DNA of 34,181 nt from NCBI GenBank assembly GCA_027489245.1, contig JAIYAC010000019.1, positions 1-34,181 on the forward strand, read 5' to 3'. Position 1 is the stretch's first letter. Each line of letters begins with the position of its first letter. Shown piece after piece: positions 16,480-24,174 of this stretch. Origin of the DNA: Neisseriaceae bacterium. Lineage in GTDB: Bacteria; Pseudomonadota; Gammaproteobacteria; Burkholderiales; Chromobacteriaceae. The notes under the pieces were generated by a model that saw only the letters and a list, made by a program, of their open reading frames with translations, ran no database searches and had not been told where the DNA came from. Both the position numbers and the translations under genes were made by a program.

Positions 16480-17376
16480 TTACACGGCGGGCAGTGACAG
16501 GGCGACATCCGGCAAGGGGGTTTCCGCGGGTAACGGTGCGGCGTCCAGCGCCAATTGCTGGCTTACCCACTGCCCGGTATAAAAACGGGCGCCCATCTGG
16601 CGGGCAATGGCCAGCATATTGCCACAGACAATTTCCTCCACCCCCAACACATAGCCCTGCTCCACCAGCTGTGGCATCAGCTGCAGCAGCTGCTCGCGCA
16701 CCTGCGGGTACATGATGGCGCGGCGGATAAAACGCGGCGCCAGGCAGACAAAGTCGGGTTCCAGCAGCCATAGCCGGTGCAGGTCATGCGGGCTTTCACC
16801 AAAGCCACCCAGGCCTACCTGGTGGGCGTTCTCGCGGTAGCGCTGCATCAATGCACGCCCCAGGTCGGTGGTGTCGCGGTCGATAAACAGCAAGAACAAC
16901 ACCTGGCTACTGGCCAAGCCCAGGCCCTCTAGCAGCTGGGTGGTGAAATCCACGATACGGTCGCTGAAGGCGTGGCAAATGCGCGGGTCCAGGTCGATAC
17001 GCAGCGGCAGCGCACGGCCGTTGCGGCCCAGATGATTCAGCAAATGTAGGATGCGGATCAGCTTCAGCAGCACCACCGCCTTGGTTTCGGCGTAGTTCAT
17101 GGCAAACAGCCAGTCTGCCGGCAGCGTCTGGCCAAACTGGCCATGAATGCGCAGCCGCGCCGCCATGTAAACCGTCTGATAGCCGTCCACATCTGCCTGT
17201 GCCACGGGGAAAAACTCGCTGGTGAGCCACCAGCCGTCAAACCAGGCAAACACCTCTTTGTCGTTCCAGCCTAGCCGGTAGCTGCCCGGCAGGTCTGCCA
17301 GCAGGCCCTGACAATACTGTAATAACGCAGGGTCGAAACCCGCTGGCGTTGTCTTGCTCTTTTTAAAGCGTTTCAT
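16480..17376 (-). CDS. Degenerate EAL-domain protein, probably catalytically inactive
   Basis: This 298-aa soluble protein has the fold signature of an EAL domain in its C-terminal half but has lost the catalytic residues. GLGGFGESPHDLHRLWLLEP stands where active enzymes have DDFGTGYSS..., VCLAPRFI replaces the K-D-R segment, and GVEEIVCGNMLAIARQMGARFYTGQWVSQQ corresponds to the final EGVET...QGYLF block. No EAL motif is visible in the first half. It is unlikely to cleave cyclic-di-GMP and may bind it or a protein partner. The N-terminus (MKRFKKSKTTPAGFD) has no signal peptide. It is a single gene between sbp and tauA, pointing away from tauA. Confidence is good for the fold, low for any role. 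Confidence 0.65.
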   Translation of the reverse strand: MKRFKKSKTTPAGFDPALLQYCQGLLADLPGSYRLGWNDKEVFAWFDGWWLTSEFFPVAQADVDGYQTVYMAARLRIHGQFGQTLPADWLFAMNYAETKAVVLLKLIRILHLLNHLGRNGRALPLRIDLDPRICHAFSDRIVDFTTQLLEGLGLASSQVLFLLFIDRDTTDLGRALMQRYRENAHQVGLGGFGESPHDLHRLWLLEPDFVCLAPRFIRRAIMYPQVREQLLQLMPQLVEQGYVLGVEEIVCGNMLAIARQMGARFYTGQWVSQQLALDAAPLPAETPLPDVALSLPAV

Positions 17377-17634
17377 TCTAAGGATTCAATAAGAGCGCAA
17401 TGCCATTAATGTAGGCGCTTTTATCCAGCAGCTATATAAGCAATTCAGATAAGCTCTCTCGCAATCCGCCAATACACCGCCAAAACCTGACAAAACAAGC
17501 ACCTGCAACTTATTCAATTTAATGAATAGCTTTATAAAAAAGCAGCGATATATATTGCGATATTACTTATTTCCACCCTGTAACACTTTTCTTTCTAATA
17601 GGGTCATCACACCAACACGCACAAGGACACCACC
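17377..17634. other. AT-rich intergenic region between the degenerate EAL gene and tauA
   Basis: This divergent control region is much richer in A and T than its surroundings. It holds a perfect dyad at 17511-17528 (listed separately) and a possible weak sigma-70 promoter for tauA (TTGCGA at 17555-17560, 18-nt spacer, TGTAAC at 17579-17584). It lacks a CTTGGTT element at the 21-nt spacing. I see no gene in it. Confidence 0.5.
17511..17528. promoter_or_regulatory. Dyad operator candidate upstream of tauA
   Basis: A perfect inverted repeat, TATTCA - 6 nt (ATTTAA) - TGAATA, 107 nt before the tauA ATG. Its size and spacing suit a dimeric regulator. The binding protein is unknown. Confidence 0.4.
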
Positions 17635-18615
17635 ATGACCCGCCCCAGCCTGACCGCCCTATTTGTTTCCCTGGCCTTCGCCTCTGGCATTGCCCTGGCA
17701 GAAGACGTGACCATTGCCTACCAGACCGGCATCGACCCGTCCAAAGTGCCGCAAGCCAATGGCGAGTATGAAAAAGCCACCGGCAGCAAGATCAACTGGC
17801 GCAAGTTTGAAAGCGGTGCCGAAGTGGTGGCCGCCGTAGCGTCCGGCGACGTGCCTATCGGCAATATCGGCAGCAGCCCCTTGGCCGCCGCCGCCAGCCG
17901 TGGCCTGCCTATCCAGACCTTCCTGATTACCGGCGTGATCGGCGAATCCGAAGCGCTAGTGGTACGCAATGGCAGCAACATCAGCAAGCCGGCCGACCTG
18001 GTGGGCAAGAAGGTTGCCGTACCGTATGTCTCCACCACCCACTACAGCCTGCTGGCCGCACTGAAACACTGGAAAGTAGACGCCAGCAAGGTAAACATCC
18101 TCAACCTGCGCCCTAGCGAGATTGCCGCTGCCTGGCAGCGTGGCGACATCGATGCCGCCTACGTGTGGGACCCGGCACTGGGCAAGGTCAAAGCCAGCGG
18201 CAAGGTACTGACCAGCTCGGCCGAAGTCGGCAAATGGGGCGCGCCCACCTACGACCTGTGGATCGTGCGCAAAGACTTTGCCGAGAAAAACCCGGCCTTC
18301 CTGAAACAGTTTGCCAAGGTCACCGGCGCGGTATTCGACCGTTACAACAAAGACCCAAAAGCCTTTGCCAATGATGCGGCCAACGTAGAAAAGATCGCCC
18401 GCCTCACCGGCAGCAAACCGGAAGAAGTGTCCGCCCTGCTGCCTGGCAACAAGTACCCGTCGCTGAAAGAGCAAAGCGCCCTGCTGCAAAAGCCGTTCGT
18501 GAAAGCCGTTACCGATACCGCTGCCTTCCTGAAATCGCAAGGCAAGGTAGACAGCCTGCAGCCGGACTACACCCCGTTTGTCACCAACCAGTTCGTCAAC
18601 GCAGCACTGAAGTAA
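17635..18615 (+). CDS. tauA: Taurine-binding periplasmic protein TauA
   Basis: This is the periplasmic receptor of the taurine ABC importer, 326 aa (E. coli 320). The signal peptide LTALFVSLAFASGIALA is cut near residue 22. The mature start DVTIAYQTGIDPSKVPQANG and the stretches WRKFESGAEVVAAVASGDV, IGNIGSSPLAAAASRG, VPYVSTTHYSLLAALKHWKV and AAWQRGDIDAAYVWDPALG align closely with TauA rather than SsuA. It is followed after 13 nt by tauB. Taurine supplies sulfur as sulfite after TauD cleavage. Confidence 0.92.
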   Translation: MTRPSLTALFVSLAFASGIALAEDVTIAYQTGIDPSKVPQANGEYEKATGSKINWRKFESGAEVVAAVASGDVPIGNIGSSPLAAAASRGLPIQTFLITGVIGESEALVVRNGSNISKPADLVGKKVAVPYVSTTHYSLLAALKHWKVDASKVNILNLRPSEIAAAWQRGDIDAAYVWDPALGKVKASGKVLTSSAEVGKWGAPTYDLWIVRKDFAEKNPAFLKQFAKVTGAVFDRYNKDPKAFANDAANVEKIARLTGSKPEEVSALLPGNKYPSLKEQSALLQKPFVKAVTDTAAFLKSQGKVDSLQPDYTPFVTNQFVNAALK

Positions 18616-18628
18616 TCGGGGAGCCAGC

Positions 18629-19411
18629 ATGAGCCTGCTACAAGCACACAATCTGGGGGTAACGTACCCCGGCCAGGCCAGCCCGGCGCTACAGCACGTG
18701 TCGCTGCAGCTGGGCGAAGGCGACCTGGTGGTGGCGCTGGGGCCGTCCGGCTGCGGCAAATCCACGCTGCTGGGCGTGCTGGCAGGCTTCATCGCCCCCA
18801 GCGAAGGCAGCGTCAGCTTTGACGGACAGCCGGTGGTGGCGCCAGGGGTAGAGCGTGCCGTGGTGTTTCAGCACGATGCGCTGCTGCCATGGCTGAACGT
18901 GGCCGACAACGTGGCATTCGGCCTGAAACTGCAGGGCGTGGACAAGGCGCGCCGCCAGCAGGTGGTGGCCGACACGCTGCAGCTGGTGGGCCTGGCCGAC
19001 GTTGGCCGCAAGTACACCTGGCAGCTGTCCGGCGGCATGCGCCAGCGCGTGGGCATTGCCCGCGCCATTGCCAGCCAGAGCAAGATTTTGCTGATGGACG
19101 AGCCCTTCGGCGCGCTGGATGCCTTTACCCGCGAACAGATGCAGCAACTGCTGCTGTCGGTATGGCAGCACGCCGGGCGCGGCATCTTCCTGATTACCCA
19201 CGACATCGAAGAAGCACTGTTCCTAGCCACCGAGCTGGTGCTGATGTCGCCCGGCCCCGGCCGTATCGTGCAGCGGCTGCGCCCCGGCTTTAGCCAGCGC
19301 TACCGCGATGGCGAAGACGTGCGCGCCATCAAGTCCGACCCGGCCTTTATTGCCCTGCGCGAGCAACTGCTGCGCAGCCTGTTTGCCCAACGCCAAGCGG
19401 AGGCCGCCTGA
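18629..19411 (+). CDS. tauB: Taurine ABC transporter ATP-binding protein TauB
   Basis: This is the ATPase of the taurine importer, 260 aa. Walker A is GPSGCGKS (38-45), the signature is [16 protein letters not shown], Walker B is [17 protein letters not shown] and the H-loop is LITHDIEEALFLA; the segment LMSPGPGRIVQRL is typical of the nitrate/sulfonate/taurine subfamily. GGGGAG lies upstream of the ATG. The stop overlaps the tauC start by 1 nt (TGATG). Confidence 0.92.
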   Translation: MSLLQAHNLGVTYPGQASPALQHVSLQLGEGDLVVALGPSGCGKSTLLGVLAGFIAPSEGSVSFDGQPVVAPGVERAVVFQHDALLPWLNVADNVAFGLKLQGVDKARRQQVVADTLQLVGLADVGRKYTWQLSGGMRQRVGIARAIASQSKILLMDEPFGALDAFTREQMQQLLLSVWQHAGRGIFLITHDIEEALFLATELVLMSPGPGRIVQRLRPGFSQRYRDGEDVRAIKSDPAFIALREQLLRSLFAQRQAEAA

Positions 19412-20247
19412 TGTCTGCCAACGAACACATCCTGACGCGCGTACCCGACACCCTGCCCGCCAGCCAACGCGCCCGCCGCCCGCTGTCCCCCACGCAGTGG
19501 AGCCTGATCAGTATCGGCAGCATTACCCTGCTGTGGTGGGCGATTACCGCCAGCAGCCTGGTACCGGCGCTGTTCCTGCCGCCACCCGGTGATGTACTGG
19601 CCAAGTTCGGCACCCTGGTCAGCAGCGGCTATATGGACGCCACCCTGCAGCAACACCTGTGGGCCAGCCTGCAGCGCATCGTGCTGGCGCTGTTGGCCGC
19701 CGTGGCAGTGGGCATTCCGCTGGGCATTGCCATTGGCACCTACCCGCGCGTACGCCACCTGCTGGACCCGCTGATCGAGTTCTACCGCCCGCTACCACCG
19801 CTGGCCTACCTGCCGCTGATCGTGATCTGGTTCGGCATTGGCGAGCTGTCCAAGGTACTGCTGATTTTTCTGGCCATTCTGGCACCGGTGCTGATCGCCA
19901 CCGCCCACGGTGTGGGCAGCGTCAGCCTGGTACGCCAGCAGGCCGCCCTGTCGCTGGGCGCCAGCCGCGGCCAACTACTGCGCTACGTGATCCTGCCTGG
20001 TGCCCTGCCCGACATCCTTACCGGTATCCGTATCGGCCTGGGCGCTGGCTGGAGCACGCTGGTCGCTGCCGAGCTGATCGCCGCCACCCGCGGCCTGGGT
20101 TTCATGATCCAGTCCGCCGCGCAGTTTCTGGTCACAGACGTCGTGGTGCTGGGCATTATCGTCATCGCCCTGGTGGCCTTTGCGCTGGAGCTGGGCCTAC
20201 GCCGCCTGCAGCGCCGCCTTACCCCCTGGCACGGCCAGACCCATTAA
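19411..20247 (+). CDS. tauC: Taurine ABC transporter permease TauC
   Basis: This is the membrane subunit of the taurine importer, 278 aa (E. coli 275). After about 28 hydrophilic residues the membrane spans begin (WSLISIGSITLLWWAITA). Family landmarks are LFLPPPGDVLAKF, IEFYRPLPPLAYLPLIVIWFGIGE and the coupling loop QAALSLGASRGQLLRYVILPGALPD, read in segments. It overlaps tauB by 1 nt and is followed by tauD after 9 nt. Confidence 0.92.
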   Translation: MSANEHILTRVPDTLPASQRARRPLSPTQWSLISIGSITLLWWAITASSLVPALFLPPPGDVLAKFGTLVSSGYMDATLQQHLWASLQRIVLALLAAVAVGIPLGIAIGTYPRVRHLLDPLIEFYRPLPPLAYLPLIVIWFGIGELSKVLLIFLAILAPVLIATAHGVGSVSLVRQQAALSLGASRGQLLRYVILPGALPDILTGIRIGLGAGWSTLVAAELIAATRGLGFMIQSAAQFLVTDVVVLGIIVIALVAFALELGLRRLQRRLTPWHGQTH

Positions 20248-20256
20248 GGAGTAATC

Positions 20257-21090
20257 ATGAGCTTGCGCTTTACCCGCCTCAGCCCGGCGCTGGGGGCCAT
20301 CGTGGAAGGTTTTGACCTGGCCACACCGCTAAACGACGAGCTGCGCCAGCGCATCAGCGATGCCCTGCTGGCACACCAGGTGCTGTTTTTCCGTGGCCAG
20401 GACGTGAGCCCGCAGCAGCAGCGCGATTTTGCCGCCTGGTTCGGCGACCTGCACATCCACCCGCTGTACCCCAAGATCGACGACACGCCACAGATCATGG
20501 TGCTGGACACCGCACTGAACGACCTGCGCGACAACGCCATCTGGCACACCGACGTCACCTTTATCGACACCCCGCCGCTGGGCTCGGTACTGGTGGCGCG
20601 CAAGCTGCCCGACTACGGTGGCGACACGCTGTGGGCCAGCGGCACAGCCGCCTGGCGCGGGCTGTCGCCCTACTTCCAGCAGCTGCTGGACGGCCTCACC
20701 GCCACGCACGACTTCACCAAATCGTTCCCGCTGTCGCGCTTCGGCCATACGCCAGAGGCGCTGGCCAACTACGAAGAAACGCGCCGCAAGACACCGCCGG
20801 TGGTGCACCCGGTGATCCGTACCCACCCGGTTACCGGCGAAAAAGCGCTGTTTGTCAGCGACGGCTTCACCACCCACATCAACGAGCTGGAGCCGGCCGA
20901 AAGCCAGGCCGTGCTGCAGTTCCTGTTTGCCCACTTTGCCAAGCCGGAATACAGCGTGCGCTGGCGCTGGCAGCCGGGCGATGTGGCGTTCTGGGACAAC
21001 CGCGTCACCCAGCACTACGCGGTGGACGACTACCGCCCGGCGCACCGCATCATGCACCGCGCCACTATTCTGGGTGACAAGCCGTTCTGA
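20257..21090 (+). CDS. tauD: Taurine dioxygenase TauD
   Basis: This Fe(II)/2-oxoglutarate dioxygenase converts taurine to aminoacetaldehyde and sulfite in the cytoplasm. It is 277 aa (E. coli 283). The iron ligands are visible as H97 and D99 (WHTDVTF) and H253 (TQHYAVDDY), and R264 or R268 (HRIMHR) fits the 2-oxoglutarate-binding position; these lie two residues from the E. coli numbering. AAGGAG precedes the ATG. It ends the tau operon, with a terminator right after it. Confidence 0.95.
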   Translation: MSLRFTRLSPALGAIVEGFDLATPLNDELRQRISDALLAHQVLFFRGQDVSPQQQRDFAAWFGDLHIHPLYPKIDDTPQIMVLDTALNDLRDNAIWHTDVTFIDTPPLGSVLVARKLPDYGGDTLWASGTAAWRGLSPYFQQLLDGLTATHDFTKSFPLSRFGHTPEALANYEETRRKTPPVVHPVIRTHPVTGEKALFVSDGFTTHINELEPAESQAVLQFLFAHFAKPEYSVRWRWQPGDVAFWDNRVTQHYAVDDYRPAHRIMHRATILGDKPF

Positions 21091-21107
21091 CCCGGCAAGA
21101 CACCAGG

Positions 21108-21135
21108 CAAACCGGCAGCCCAGACTGCCGGTTTG
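21108..21135 (+). terminator. Terminator after tauD
   Basis: An 11-bp perfect stem (CAAACCGGCAG at 21108-21118, CTGCCGGTTTG at 21125-21135) with a 6-nt loop. A short T-rich tail (TCATTT) follows. Confidence 0.8.
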
Positions 21136-21159
21136 TCATTTCGCCCCCTCGGCGTACAC
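21132..21159 (+). promoter_or_regulatory. Sigma-70-type promoter of the aldo/keto reductase gene
   Basis: A TTGTCA -35 (about 21133-21138), a 16-nt spacer and a TACACT -10 lie between the tauD terminator and the gene. It has a real -35 and lacks the CTTGGTT element, so it looks constitutive rather than part of the sulfur group. Confidence 0.5.
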
Positions 21160-21203
21160 TGCCACCTCGACACCATCGCCACCCGACAGAAGGCATGCAC
21201 CCC

Positions 21204-22256
21204 ATGCAATACCGCACACTAGGCCACACCGGCATCGACGTGAGCCTGATCTCCCTGGGCACCATGACCTGGGGCGAACAGAACAGCGAAGCCGACGCCC
21301 ACAGCCAGCTGGATCTGGCACTGGAGCACGGCATTAACCTGATCGATACCGCCGAGATGTACCCGGTGCCACCGCGCCCGGAAACCCAGGGCCGCACCGA
21401 GCAGTACATCGGCAGCTGGCTGGCCGCCGGCGGCCGCCGCGAACGCATCGTACTGGCCACCAAGGCCGCAGGCCCCAGCAGCGACCCCAAGCGCCCCAGC
21501 CATATCCGCGATGGCCGCACGCACTTCAGCCGAGCCAACCTTACCGAAGCCCTGCACGACAGCCTGCGCCGCCTGCAAACCGACTATGTAGACCTGTATC
21601 AGCTGCACTGGCCAGACCGTAATGTGAACATCTTTGGCCAGGCGCTATACCCCTACCAGGGCGACCCGGCCGGCAGCGTAGCCATCGAAGAAACGCTGGC
21701 CGTGCTGCAGGACTTCATCCGCGACGGCAAGGTACGCGCCATCGGCGTGTCCAACGAAAGCCCGTGGGGCGTGGCACGTTTTCTGGCCGCCGCCGAGTAC
21801 CGCGGCCTGCCGCGCATTGCCAGCATCCAGAATGCCTACAGCCTGCTGAACCGCAGCTTCGAAAACGGCCTGTCCGAATTCAGCCACCGCGATGGCGTGG
21901 GCCTGCTGGCCTACTCGCCGCTGGCTTTCGGCATGCTCAGCGGCAAATACCGTGACGGTGCCCGCCCGGCCGGTGCGCGGCTGTCGCTGTTCGACCGCTT
22001 TACCCGCTACAGCAACCCGCAGGCCGAAGCCGCCACGGCGCGCTATGTGGCGCTGGCCGAAGCGCGCGGCCTTAGCCCGGCACAAATGGCGCTGGCCTTC
22101 GTCAACAGCCGCCCCTTTGTCACCAGCAACATCATCGGCGCCACCACGCTGGCCCAGCTGCAGGAAAACCTGGCCAGCCTCAGCCTGACGCTGGAAGCCG
22201 ACACCTTGGCCGCCATCGATGCCATCCACACCGCCCTACCCAACCCGGCACCCTGA
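21204..22256 (+). CDS. tas: Aldo/keto reductase, Tas type
   Basis: This NADPH-dependent aldo/keto reductase (350 aa) is very similar in layout to E. coli Tas: MQYRTLGHTGIDVSLISLGTMTWGEQNSE, then INLIDTAEMYPVPPRPETQG with the catalytic D and Y, DLYQLHWPDRNVN with the catalytic H, and ASIQNAYSLLNRSFENGLSE (read in pieces). I chose the ATG at 21204, which is about 10 nt after AGAAGG; an ATG at 21195 sits too close to it. The physiological substrate is unknown. It has its own promoter, so its link to taurine use may be positional only. Confidence 0.88.
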   Translation: MQYRTLGHTGIDVSLISLGTMTWGEQNSEADAHSQLDLALEHGINLIDTAEMYPVPPRPETQGRTEQYIGSWLAAGGRRERIVLATKAAGPSSDPKRPSHIRDGRTHFSRANLTEALHDSLRRLQTDYVDLYQLHWPDRNVNIFGQALYPYQGDPAGSVAIEETLAVLQDFIRDGKVRAIGVSNESPWGVARFLAAAEYRGLPRIASIQNAYSLLNRSFENGLSEFSHRDGVGLLAYSPLAFGMLSGKYRDGARPAGARLSLFDRFTRYSNPQAEAATARYVALAEARGLSPAQMALAFVNSRPFVTSNIIGATTLAQLQENLASLSLTLEADTLAAIDAIHTALPNPAP

Positions 22257-22286
22257 GCGGGCTGCCAAGCTGACACGCTACAACCG

Positions 22287-22373
22287 GGCAGCGGGCTGCT
22301 GCCACAGGCGCTGGTGATATAGGAACGCAGCAGATTTCGATATCACCAGCCGGCCGATAAGCTAGCCGTTTTT
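22287..22373. other. Stacked hairpins after the tas gene
   Basis: Two inverted repeats: GGCAGC/GCTGCC within 22287-22303, and an 11-bp perfect stem GCTGGTGATAT (22310-22320) with ATATCACCAGC (22340-22350), loop 19 nt. A short CGGC/GCCG stem and TTTTT (22351-22373) follow, so the end may terminate the tas transcript. No known RNA family is recognised. Confidence 0.45.
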
Positions 22374-22452
22374 CATCATTTCAGTCGCCGGGCAAAGCTG
22401 TTTACAGTCGTTTCATTGCGTTTGATGCTTTTAATCGATCAAGGAAAACACC

Positions 22453-22824
22453 ATGAAACAGACTGCCCGTTTCCCCGGCACCCGCCACCTGCTGGCCAGC
22501 GCCCTGTTCATCGCAGGCATCACCTTTGCCCACGCGGCCACCCCGCTGCAACAGGCGCTGGATTACCAGCAATATCTGGAAGACCAGTACGGCGTGGTGC
22601 TGTCGTCCGACCCGAGCAACGGCGAATTTGCCAACGCCGCGCAGAAAACGCGCTTCCAGGAGGTGGTATTCCGCTACGCCAAGAAAGATCGCGACAACCA
22701 GCCCGGGCTGATTCACGACGCCTGGTGGCAGCCGCTGTACACCTCCACCACGGCGCAGCAAGACTACGTGCCCATCCGCAACACCGTCACCCAGCAGGGC
22801 CATTACCTGACGCAGGCGTCATGA
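22453..22824 (+). CDS. Small exported protein of unknown function
   Basis: This 123-aa protein has a good Sec signal peptide (RHLLASALFIAGITFAHA, cut near residue 28) and a mature part of about 95 hydrophilic residues: TPLQQALDYQQYLEDQYGVV, then NAAQKTRFQEVVFRYAKKD and HDAWWQPLYTSTTAQQDYVP. There is no cysteine and no membrane span after the signal, so it is probably periplasmic and soluble. CAAGGAAAA lies before the ATG. I do not recognise the family. It stands between sulfur operons, but its upstream region lacks a convincing sulfur-type promoter. Confidence 0.65.
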   Translation: MKQTARFPGTRHLLASALFIAGITFAHAATPLQQALDYQQYLEDQYGVVLSSDPSNGEFANAAQKTRFQEVVFRYAKKDRDNQPGLIHDAWWQPLYTSTTAQQDYVPIRNTVTQQGHYLTQAS

Positions 22825-22898
22825 AGCGGCGGGGTAGCCACCGCAGCGCTGGCCGCGGCAGCCTCGCGCAGGGGGAAGGTTTCAACGCGTGCGTTCAT
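22803..22898 (-). pseudogene. Possible truncated gene remnant 2 (31 codons)
   Basis: An ATG with a very strong ribosome site (TAAGGAGGGGGT directly before it) opens a frame of only 31 codons beginning MNARVETFPLREAAAAS and ending DACVR. The strong site and N-terminus look like the start of a normal gene; the short length and the overlap with the 3' end of the gene on the other strand suggest its body was deleted. A genuine small protein is the alternative. Confidence 0.4.
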
Positions 22899-22907
22899 AC
22901 CCCCTCC

Positions 22908-22973
22908 TTACAGCCAGGCCGGGCGAGTGACCGCGGCCAGTACGGCAAAACGGCGACGGGTAAATTGTTTCAT
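22908..22973 (-). pseudogene. Possible truncated gene remnant 1 (21 codons)
   Basis: The frame reads MKQFTRRRFAVLAAV then TRPAWL and stops. The first 15 residues look like the beginning of an export signal (basic, twin-Arg-like, then hydrophobic), AAGGG lies about 8 nt upstream, and the stop codon runs into the ribosome site of the next frame. This is the layout of a two-gene operon start in which a binding-protein-like gene has been gutted. A leader peptide is the alternative. Confidence 0.4.
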
Positions 22974-22983
22974 CTATCGGCCC

Positions 22984-23271
22984 TTATCTAAAAATGGAAA
23001 CGTCCAGATACAGCGGTAATGGTTTGACAGGTGAATCAGGCGGCAAAATGAATAACTGGCGTATGTGGCAAATAAATACTTGCCATTTACTGCCGTACCC
23101 TGAAAGTCTGCTGATTAGCCTCATTAAGCAATACCTGTGCTTTACTGCGTTCCAATTTATCGATACAGGCAGCAGAAACAAACCAAGATAATCTGGCTAG
23201 CTTTTGTGTTTTACTGCTAATAAAACAAAGTCATATCCGTATCAACAAAACAGAAAACAGGCCAGACAATC
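22984..23271. other. Non-coding stretch with orphan promoter leader
   Basis: No supported gene lies here. On the minus strand it holds promoter G (listed separately) and about 170 nt of leader before the first remnant frame, including a small hairpin TGGCAA/TTGCCA (23066-23071, 23080-23085). A 46-codon frame starting with a weak site can be read inside it but has no recognisable features. Base composition is much more AT-rich than the flanking genes. Confidence 0.45.
23154..23192 (-). promoter_or_regulatory. Sulfur-regulon promoter G (orphan)
   Basis: On the minus strand ATTATCTTGGTT (23192-23181) is followed after exactly 21 nt by TAAATT (23159-23154). No intact gene follows; only the two short remnant frames lie downstream. 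Confidence 0.55.
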
Positions 23272-23298
23272 AAAAAAAAGCCCGCAATGTATGCGGGC
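23272..23298 (-). terminator. Terminator of the ssu operon
   Basis: A 7-bp stem (GCCCGCA at 23280-23286, TGCGGGC at 23292-23298) with a 5-nt loop, followed on the minus strand by an eight-T run (23279-23272). It lies about 30 nt after the nitroreductase stop. Confidence 0.85.
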
Positions 23299-23328
23299 CA
23301 GACTAAAACCGGGGACATAAAACAGGGA

Positions 23329-23919
23329 CTACAAGATGGTGACCACCTCCTCGTACGGCAGGCGCGGCCCACGCGGGTACAGCCCCTCGCGCTGGCCATA
23401 ACCCAGGTTCACCAGCAGCAGGCTCTTGTAGCGGCCGTCGGCAAAGAAGGTACGGTCCACCGCCTCGGCATCAAAGCCGGTCATCGGGCCGGCATCCAGC
23501 CCCAGCGCCCGTGCCGCCAGAATCAGGTAGGCGCCCTGCAGCGTGGCGTTGCTGCGTGCGCCCGGCTCGATCAGGTGCGGCAGGTTGTCGTAGAAACCCT
23601 TGGCGTCAAAGGCCGGAAACTGCGTAGGCAGCTGCTCGTGAAATGCGGTGTCGTAAGCCACGATCACCGTCAGCGGCGCGGCCAGCGTCTTGTCACGGTT
23701 ACCGGCCGACAGGGCCGGCGACAGCTGCTGCCGCGCCTGGTGCGACTGCAGGAACACATAGCGCCCGGGCTGGCCATTAAAGGCGGTGGGGCCCCATTTC
23801 AGCAGCTCGTATAGCTGCTGGATGGTGTCAGCCGCGACTGGCTGGCTGGTAAAACTGTGCAAGGAGCGCGCATCGGTAAACAGCTGCGCCAGTGCCTCGC
23901 GGGAAAGGGGGGCAGACAT
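23329..23919 (-). CDS. Nitroreductase-family FMN oxidoreductase (RutE/HadB type)
   Basis: This 196-aa protein belongs to the nitroreductase fold, closest in feel to the RutE/malonic semialdehyde reductase branch: FTDARSLHSFTSQPV, LLKWGPTAFNGQPGRYVFL, SAGNRDKTLAAPLTVIVAYD, GAYLILAARALGLDAGPMTGFD and NLGYG. FMN and NAD(P)H use are expected. I chose the ATG at 23919 with AAGGAG 6 nt upstream. It is the last gene of the ssu operon, 10 nt after ssuF. Since sulfonate cleavage by SsuD releases aldehydes, a role in reducing them is conceivable but only inferred. Confidence 0.82.
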   Translation of the reverse strand: MSAPLSREALAQLFTDARSLHSFTSQPVAADTIQQLYELLKWGPTAFNGQPGRYVFLQSHQARQQLSPALSAGNRDKTLAAPLTVIVAYDTAFHEQLPTQFPAFDAKGFYDNLPHLIEPGARSNATLQGAYLILAARALGLDAGPMTGFDAEAVDRTFFADGRYKSLLLVNLGYGQREGLYPRGPRLPYEEVVTIL

Positions 23920-23929
23920 GCGGTACTCC

Positions 23930-24145
23930 TTACAGGGTGGCGATGGACACTTCGGTGGATTTGACAAAGGCAATCACCTCGGAGCCCACTTTCAGCTCCA
24001 GCTCTTTGACCGAGCGGGTGGTAATGACCGAGGTGACGATACCGGACGGCGTTTCCACGTCCACTTCGGACAGCACCGGGCCTTCGATGATTTCCTTGAT
24101 GGTGCCCTTGAACTGGTTGCGTACGTTGATGGATTTGATGCTCAT
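23930..24145 (-). CDS. ssuF: Molbindin-type Mop-domain protein SsuF
   Basis: This 71-aa protein is a single Mop/TOBE domain (SIKSINVRNQFKGTIKEIIEG, then EVDVETPSGIVTSVITTRSVKELELKVGSEV in segments). Such small proteins bind molybdate or other oxyanions as hexamers. In Pseudomonas the ssuEADCBF operon ends with a gene of this type, needed for sulfonate use, and the order here is the same. The biochemical role in sulfonate metabolism is not settled. Confidence 0.88.
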   Translation of the reverse strand: MSIKSINVRNQFKGTIKEIIEGPVLSEVDVETPSGIVTSVITTRSVKELELKVGSEVIAFVKSTEVSIATL

Positions 24146-24174
24146 GATGTGTCCTTTTCTGGGGTAAGCCCGGG

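Noticed and set aside
17587..17601. TTTTCTTTCTAATAG before tauA as an eighth copy of the sulfur promoter element
   Set aside because: The GGTT core is missing and there is no -10 at the 21-nt spacing.
22420..22431. TACAGT with a T-rich stretch upstream, before the small exported protein, as another regulon member
   Set aside because: The element at the right distance matches only about 7 of 12 positions and lacks TTGG.
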